From NCBI GenBank assembly GCA_019120355.1, contig DWVG01000058.1, forward strand, positions 1-41,681: DNA of 41,681 nt, given 5' to 3'. Positions 37,690 to 41,681 of this stretch are shown here, in pieces. This DNA comes from Candidatus Ligilactobacillus faecavium (lineage in GTDB: Bacteria; Bacillota; Bacilli; Lactobacillales; Lactobacillaceae). The notes below the pieces were generated by a model. It saw only the letters and a list, made by a program, of their open reading frames with translations, did no database searches and was not told where the DNA came from. A program made the position numbers and the translations under genes. Within the stretch, counting starts at the first letter, position 1. Each line of letters begins with the position of its first letter.

Positions 37690-38361
37690 ATGGAAAAAAA
37701 GACAATCGATCAAGCGAAAGTCCACTCATACATCGATCATCTTCAAAATCAAACTCACGAAAAGATGATGGAACATCTTAAAGCCTTTAATGATGGGGTA
37801 TTTGCAATCATCATTACAATTCTTGCGTTAGAAATTCCAGCCCCGCATTCGCAGGCTGCATATCCCGCATTTACCAAATCGATTTCGATCTTTTTGATCA
37901 GCTTTTTTGTTATTGGAAATTTCTGGTACCACTTGACCTTACTGTTAAGTAACATTAAGCAGGCTCCCAAACGAGTGATTATCGTTGACCTGATGTATCT
38001 GGCAGACTTAACCTTGCTGCCTGTTCTTACTTCATGGATCATCGAAAAGCCAAGCGCTTTGGCTGTTGCAAATTACGGAATTGTTTACTTAATTGCCCAA
38101 CTCGTTCGAACTTGGTTGCGCCATATCGTTTTTTCAATTCATATTTCCTCTGCTTTACCCGCCGAACGGGCAGCAATTATTGAAGACCATACCGACCGGC
38201 AAATGCGATTGCGAACGATTTTGCTATTCATCTTAAACGGAAGCTTGATTGCTTTAGCACTCTTAAATCCAAAATTAACGATTTATGCTTATTTAGCACT
38301 CCCCATTTTGGATTTCTTTCTTCCAAGTCATAAAAAATTGATCAAAAAAATAAAGCGGTAA
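37690..38361 (+). CDS. TMEM175-family potassium channel-like membrane protein
   Basis: The protein is 223 residues from the ATG at 37690 (TTTGGGAGAGAACAAC in front); an ATG at 37429 would run through the promoter region and is rejected. It has six membrane segments. The first carries LKAFNDGVFAIIITILALEI, the pore-helix signature of bacterial TMEM175 proteins (usually RxxxFSDG; here His for Arg and Asn for Ser). Helix 3 has SFFVIGNFWYHLT, the family's FWxxH region. These form tetrameric, poorly selective K+ channels in other bacteria. The change in the usually invariant Arg may alter gating. The gene stands alone between rpoB and clpC. Confidence 0.8.
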   Translation: MEKKTIDQAKVHSYIDHLQNQTHEKMMEHLKAFNDGVFAIIITILALEIPAPHSQAAYPAFTKSISIFLISFFVIGNFWYHLTLLLSNIKQAPKRVIIVDLMYLADLTLLPVLTSWIIEKPSALAVANYGIVYLIAQLVRTWLRHIVFSIHISSALPAERAAIIEDHTDRQMRLRTILLFILNGSLIALALLNPKLTIYAYLALPILDFFLPSHKKLIKKIKR

Positions 38362-38378
38362 AATTACCGCTTTATTTT
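38347..38378. terminator. Bidirectional terminator shared by the TMEM175 gene and clpC
   Basis: AAAATAAAGCGGTAA (38347-38361), a two-base top, and the exact complement at 38364-38378; the closing pairs would open to give a normal loop. A and T runs flank it on both sides. The plus-strand stop (38359-38361) and the minus-strand clpC stop (38374-38372) both lie inside the stem. Confidence 0.88.
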
Positions 38379-40810
38379 TTTACCTTTAATGTAATCTTTC
38401 CCTTTTGCGATCCAATCATTACTTGTGAAGCCGAGTCCAGTTCGCCTAAAAGCAATGCTTCACTTAATCGATCTTCAACTTCAGTTTGAAGTGCTCGCCG
38501 CAATGGTCGTGCCCCATATTCAGGGTTGTAGCCTTTCTTCGCAATCGTATCGATCGCAGCGGGAGTAATCTTTAAGTTAACTCCTTGAGCTGCAACTCGC
38601 TTAATTACTTTTTGCGCCATCAATTTTACAATTTGATGCAACTCATCTTTCGAAAGTGAATGGAAGACTAAAATATCATCGATCCGGTTTAAAAATTCTG
38701 GGCGGAACGTCCGCTTTAACCGTTGATGAATCTTTTGCGACATTGCCCGGTATTCGTTTTCGGGAGTAGCTGCTCCGAACCCAACTTCTTTTTCATCACG
38801 CAGATCCGTTGCTCCTAAGTTCGACGTCATAATGATGATCGTATTGCGGAAATCGATTTTCCGGCCTTTTGAATCCGTCAAAAAGCCATCATCTAAGACC
38901 TGCAAAAGCAAATTAAAGATGTCCGGATGAGCTTTTTCAACTTCATCAAGCAAAACAACTGAATAAGGATTTTCCCGTACCTTATCGGTCAACTGACCGC
39001 CTTCATCATGACCAACATATCCCGGAGGAGCACCAACTAACCGACTCGATGCAAATTTTTCCATGTATTCGCTCATGTCGATTCGAATCATTGAATCTTC
39101 TGAACCAAAGACTGAAGCTGCGAGGGCCTTTGCTAATTCGGTCTTTCCAACCCCCGTTGGTCCCAAAAACATAAATGATCCAATTGGACGATGCGGATCC
39201 GCTAATCCACTGCGTGACCGGCGAATTGCCTTTGCAATTGAACTGATTGCTTCATTTTGACCGATTACCCGTTGATGCAATGTCTTTTCGAGATTTAACA
39301 AGCGTTCACTTTCGGTCTTTGAAATTTGTGTAACCGGAACGTTTGTCCATTCAGAAATGATCGTTGCAACATCTTCAGGGATAACCTTAACCTTTTGCCG
39401 ATCTTCATCGTTTACTTGTTCTTCATATTGCTTAAGTTGCTTTTGGTTGTGTTCATATTCCTTTTGGGCTGACACTAAATCATCCATATGACGGGTCGCT
39501 AAGTCAAAATCAATTTTTTGTTTTAACTTCTTTTGCTGAAGCCGCAACTGGCCAATTTGACTTTCATTATTTTGATTATCTCGCAGATGAGCCCGAACAG
39601 CAGCCTCGTCAAGAACATCAATTGCTTTATCGGGTAAGAACCGATCTGGAATATAACGTTTGCTTAAGTTGATTGCTGCCTGAATAACTTCGTCTGAAAT
39701 CAACACATGATGGAACTCTTCGTATTCGGCCCGTAAATTTGAAATAATTTCAAAGGCTTCATCCTTTGAAGGTTCTTCAACTTTAACCGTTGCAAACCGC
39801 CGTTCCAATGCAGCATCCTTTTCAATATATTTGTGGTATTCGTCAAGGGTCGTTGCCCCCAATAATTGGATTTCGCCCCGTGCAAGCGCTGGTTTCATAA
39901 TGTTCGAAGCGTCAATAGCTCCTTCAGCGCCTCCTGCTCCAACCATTGTATGCATCTCATCGACAAATAAAATAATGTCGCCAGCATCTTTGATTTCATG
40001 AAGAATCTTCTTTACGCGATCTTCAAATTCACCCCGGTATTTGGTTCCTGCAACTAAGGTTCCCATATCAAGGGAAACGATCCGCTTATCAGCTAATTCA
40101 GTTGGAACTTCACCATCGGCAATTCGTTGGGCAAGCCCTTCTGCAATCGCAGTTTTCCCAACACCTGGTTCTCCTAGTAAGACCGGATTGTTTTTCGACC
40201 GCCGCATTAAAATTTCAATTACGCGATTAATTTCTTTTTCCCGTCCTGAAATCGGATCGATCTCACCGTTCCGGGCCATTTTAGTAAGGTCTCGTCCAAG
40301 CTCTTCGATCAATGATTTTTGCTTTCGCGGATTTTCTGCTTCTTTACGGATTCGACTCAATTCTGACGGAGCAAATCCTAACTGGAGCAACGTTGTTCGT
40401 TTTACATTTGCAACGTCAATATCCAAGTTTTTCAAAATCCGAACGGCAAGGGAATCCGGCGCTGCCAGAAGTGCTAATAATAAATGTTCGGTCCCAATTT
40501 CATCAGATTTTAACAATCCTGCAATTCTTTTTGCCAGTTTAAAAGTTGCCTTTAATCCTGGAGTATAACCGCCTTTAGTTTCAATGTTCCCACCATTCTC
40601 GTGATCACCAATGCGTTCCATCTCATTTAAGATCTCATTGGGCAATAAACCTTCTGAAGACAGAACAACGGCTGCAATACTTGGAGTTGAATTGGCTAAT
40701 CCCCAAAGAAGATCAGCTGTTCCTAATTGCCGTTTTTGATCACCAATGTTTAATGAGCTGATGTATTTCAATGCTCGTTGTGATGCTGCGGTAAAGTCGT
40801 AGTTTTCCAT
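38372..40810 (-). CDS. clpC: ATP-dependent Clp protease ATP-binding subunit ClpC
   Basis: ClpC is an AAA+ unfoldase of 812 residues that feeds damaged or regulatory proteins to ClpP. Two N-terminal Clp repeats (about 1-150) are followed by the first AAA module ([22 protein letters not shown]), a coiled-coil middle domain (about 400-470, with [12 protein letters not shown]) and the second AAA module ([23 protein letters not shown], and the arginine-finger region [10 protein letters not shown]). The ClpP-docking loop would lie in the second module. Its start is 15 bases after ctsR, so both genes share the CtsR-controlled promoter. mcsA and mcsB, present between them in Bacillus, are absent. Confidence 0.97.
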   Translation of the reverse strand: MENYDFTAASQRALKYISSLNIGDQKRQLGTADLLWGLANSTPSIAAVVLSSEGLLPNEILNEMERIGDHENGGNIETKGGYTPGLKATFKLAKRIAGLLKSDEIGTEHLLLALLAAPDSLAVRILKNLDIDVANVKRTTLLQLGFAPSELSRIRKEAENPRKQKSLIEELGRDLTKMARNGEIDPISGREKEINRVIEILMRRSKNNPVLLGEPGVGKTAIAEGLAQRIADGEVPTELADKRIVSLDMGTLVAGTKYRGEFEDRVKKILHEIKDAGDIILFVDEMHTMVGAGGAEGAIDASNIMKPALARGEIQLLGATTLDEYHKYIEKDAALERRFATVKVEEPSKDEAFEIISNLRAEYEEFHHVLISDEVIQAAINLSKRYIPDRFLPDKAIDVLDEAAVRAHLRDNQNNESQIGQLRLQQKKLKQKIDFDLATRHMDDLVSAQKEYEHNQKQLKQYEEQVNDEDRQKVKVIPEDVATIISEWTNVPVTQISKTESERLLNLEKTLHQRVIGQNEAISSIAKAIRRSRSGLADPHRPIGSFMFLGPTGVGKTELAKALAASVFGSEDSMIRIDMSEYMEKFASSRLVGAPPGYVGHDEGGQLTDKVRENPYSVVLLDEVEKAHPDIFNLLLQVLDDGFLTDSKGRKIDFRNTIIIMTSNLGATDLRDEKEVGFGAATPENEYRAMSQKIHQRLKRTFRPEFLNRIDDILVFHSLSKDELHQIVKLMAQKVIKRVAAQGVNLKITPAAIDTIAKKGYNPEYGARPLRRALQTEVEDRLSEALLLGELDSASQVMIGSQKGKITLKVKK

Positions 40811-40825
40811 TTATATCAGCTCCTC

Positions 40826-41293
40826 CTATTCTTTACACCTTAATCGATTTAATATACTGATCAAGACCCGTGCCCGAACCTGATCTTCAATTTTTTTATC
40901 TGCAAACGAAAGCGTATTACTGTCGATTGCAGCCAAAATTAAATTTGCTTCTTTTTTAGTCAAGACTTTATCTTCATATAAACTTTGAATGATTTGAAGG
41001 CCTTTACGGGCATTAATGTCCTCGCCAATGTAATCGATCAAGTCATCAATTACATTTACATTATTGATCAAATTAACTTTAGCGATTCGGATATACCCAC
41101 CCCCACCTCGTTTGCTTTCAACAAGGTATCCATTTTGGATATTAAATCGGGTTTTAATCACATAATTAATCTGTGAGGGAACAACATCAAATTGTTCTGC
41201 AATTTCAGACCGCTTAATCTCAATTTGCTTTGAATCTGCAAGGATTTCTTTTAAGTAGCTTTCAATAATATCTGAAATATTTCGATTTTGCAT
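40826..41293 (-). CDS. ctsR: Transcriptional repressor CtsR
   Basis: CtsR represses class III heat-shock genes (clp genes) and is released by heat. The product is 155 residues. The N-terminal winged-helix domain includes SDIIESYLKEIL, the DNA-recognition region KRSEIAEQFDVVPSQINYVI and the glycine-rich wing SKRGGGGYIRI, where heat sensing resides. The C-terminal dimerisation region is KGLQIIQSLYEDKVLTKKEA. GGAGG precedes the ATG. It controls its own operon through the box at 41310-41326. Confidence 0.97.
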   Translation of the reverse strand: MQNRNISDIIESYLKEILADSKQIEIKRSEIAEQFDVVPSQINYVIKTRFNIQNGYLVESKRGGGGYIRIAKVNLINNVNVIDDLIDYIGEDINARKGLQIIQSLYEDKVLTKKEANLILAAIDSNTLSFADKKIEDQVRARVLISILNRLRCKE

Positions 41294-41309
41294 TGAATCG
41301 CCTCCATTA

Positions 41310-41326
41310 TTTGACTAACATTGACT
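41310..41326 (-). promoter_or_regulatory. CtsR box
   Basis: On the minus strand AGTCAAT-GTT-AGTCAAA, a tandem heptad with three-base spacer that fits the CtsR operator (A/GGTCAAA-NAN-A/GGTCAAA). It lies just after the -10, covering the likely transcription start. Confidence 0.88.
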
Positions 41327-41329
41327 TTT

Positions 41330-41359
41330 ATTATACTTGATGACAATGACAAATTGCAA
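41330..41359 (-). promoter_or_regulatory. ctsR-clpC promoter
   Basis: On the minus strand TTGCAA (41359-41354), 18 bases, perfect TATAAT (41335-41330). Confidence 0.75.
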
Positions 41360-41376
41360 AAAATACTTAATATAAC

Positions 41377-41406
41377 AAAAAAAGGATGAACCTTAAAAGT
41401 CCACCC
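41377..41406 (-). terminator. Terminator after tRNA-Pro(CGG)
   Basis: GGATGAAC (41384-41391) pairs with GTCCACCC (41399-41406), two G-U pairs, seven-base loop; T7 follows on the minus strand. Confidence 0.85.
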
Positions 41407-41417
41407 TCTTCACATTA

Positions 41418-41491
41418 TCGGGAAAACAGGATTTGAACCTGCGACCCCTACGTCCCGAACGTAGTGCTCTACCAAACTGAGCTACTTCCCG
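41418..41491 (-). tRNA. tRNA-Pro (anticodon CGG)
   Basis: A complete 74-base cloverleaf on the minus strand. The acceptor stem is CGGGAAG with TTTCCCG (one G-U), the D arm is GCTCAGTTTGGTAGAGC, the anticodon arm CTACG-TTCGGGA-CGTAG gives anticodon CGG, and the T arm is GCAGGTTCAAATCCTGT with a 5-bp stem. CCA is not encoded. It has its own terminator and follows a second tRNA-Pro. Confidence 0.95.
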
Positions 41492-41515
41492 ATATTGTTA
41501 TCTTTAATTTGATAG

Positions 41516-41546
41516 TAAAAAAGTCATCACCGATCAGCGATGACTT
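41516..41546 (-). terminator. Terminator after tRNA-Pro(UGG)
   Basis: AAGTCATC (41521-41528) pairs with GATGACTT (41539-41546), a perfect 8-bp stem; T6 follows on the minus strand (41522-41517). It lies between the two tRNA-Pro genes. Confidence 0.85.
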
Positions 41547-41552
41547 CTACTA

Positions 41553-41626
41553 TCGGGAAAACAGGATTCGAACCTGCGACCCCTTGGTCCCAAACCAAGT
41601 GCTCTACCAAACTGAGCTATTTCCCG
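41553..41626 (-). tRNA. tRNA-Pro (anticodon TGG)
   Basis: A complete 74-base cloverleaf on the minus strand: acceptor CGGGAAA with TTTCCCG, the same D arm as its neighbour, anticodon arm CTTGG-TTTGGGA-CCAAG (anticodon TGG), and a T arm with GTTCGAATC. It differs from the CGG tRNA mostly in the anticodon arm, so the pair probably arose by duplication. Confidence 0.95.
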
Positions 41627-41630
41627 ATAA

Positions 41631-41681
41631 TGCACCCAGTAGGAGTCGAACCTACAACCTTCTGATTCGTAGTCAGACACT
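41631..41681 (-). tRNA. tRNA-Arg (anticodon ACG), cut by the window edge
   Basis: The 3' part of a tRNA on the minus strand: anticodon arm TCTGA-CTACGAA-TCAGA (anticodon ACG, normally edited to ICG), T arm TGTAGGTTCGACTCCTACT, acceptor 3' strand ending GGGTGC and discriminator A. The 5' acceptor and D arm lie beyond the window. Confidence 0.88.

Overview
The window is a low-GC Gram-positive chromosome segment, almost certainly from a lactic acid bacterium of the Lactobacillaceae. The basis is the gene order ctsR-clpC / rpoB-rpoC / rpsL-rpsG-fusA followed by the full S10-spc-alpha ribosomal superoperon, ecfA1-ecfA2-ecfT, truA and rplM-rpsI; a zinc-type S14; a four-cysteine adenylate kinase; the absence of mcsA/mcsB between ctsR and clpC; and RpoB/RpoC sequences of Lactobacillus type. 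The window is core genome. I see no insertion sequence, phage, CRISPR array or other clear sign of recent transfer.

Layout, left to right. 1-2,000: a coupled pair of YibE/F membrane proteins (minus). 2,000-3,300: nagB (minus) behind a promoter with two palindromic operator-like sites, then a small acidic protein of unknown function (plus). 3,300-7,100: a minus-strand operon telA - PH-like/DUF4352-like membrane protein (probably split by a frameshift) - secreted DUF4352-like protein - xpaC-like. 7,200-11,500: rpsI, rplM (with an L13-type leader), truA, ecfT, ecfA2, ecfA1 (all minus). 11,570-25,900: the ribosomal superoperon, read right to left from rpsJ to rplQ, including secY, adk, infA and rpoA, and ending in an L17-downstream-element RNA. 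26,000-29,300: fusA, rpsG, rpsL (minus). 29,321-30,004: a plus-strand type IV prepilin peptidase inserted between rpsL and rpoC. 30,065-37,400: rpoC and rpoB. 37,690-38,361: a plus-strand TMEM175-family channel. 38,372-41,300: clpC and ctsR behind a promoter with a CtsR box. 41,418-41,681: two tRNA-Pro genes and a partial tRNA-Arg (minus).

Most of the genes make or run the gene-expression machinery: RNA polymerase, about 30 ribosomal proteins, IF1, EF-G and SecY. They appear to be controlled largely by structured 5' leaders, which I can draw by hand upstream of rplM, infA, rpsJ, rpsL and rpoB, and by internal hairpin terminators (rpsG/fusA and secY/adk). Roughly a third of the core genes start with GTG or TTG.

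I found no clearly new multi-gene system. The most promising leads are the rpsL leader with two mutually exclusive hairpins, the telA/xpaC envelope operon with its split DUF4352-like gene, the helically phased TTTTAGAA repeats at 3,246-3,299, and the paired NagR-like operators on nagB. All calls come from reading the sequence without database searches.
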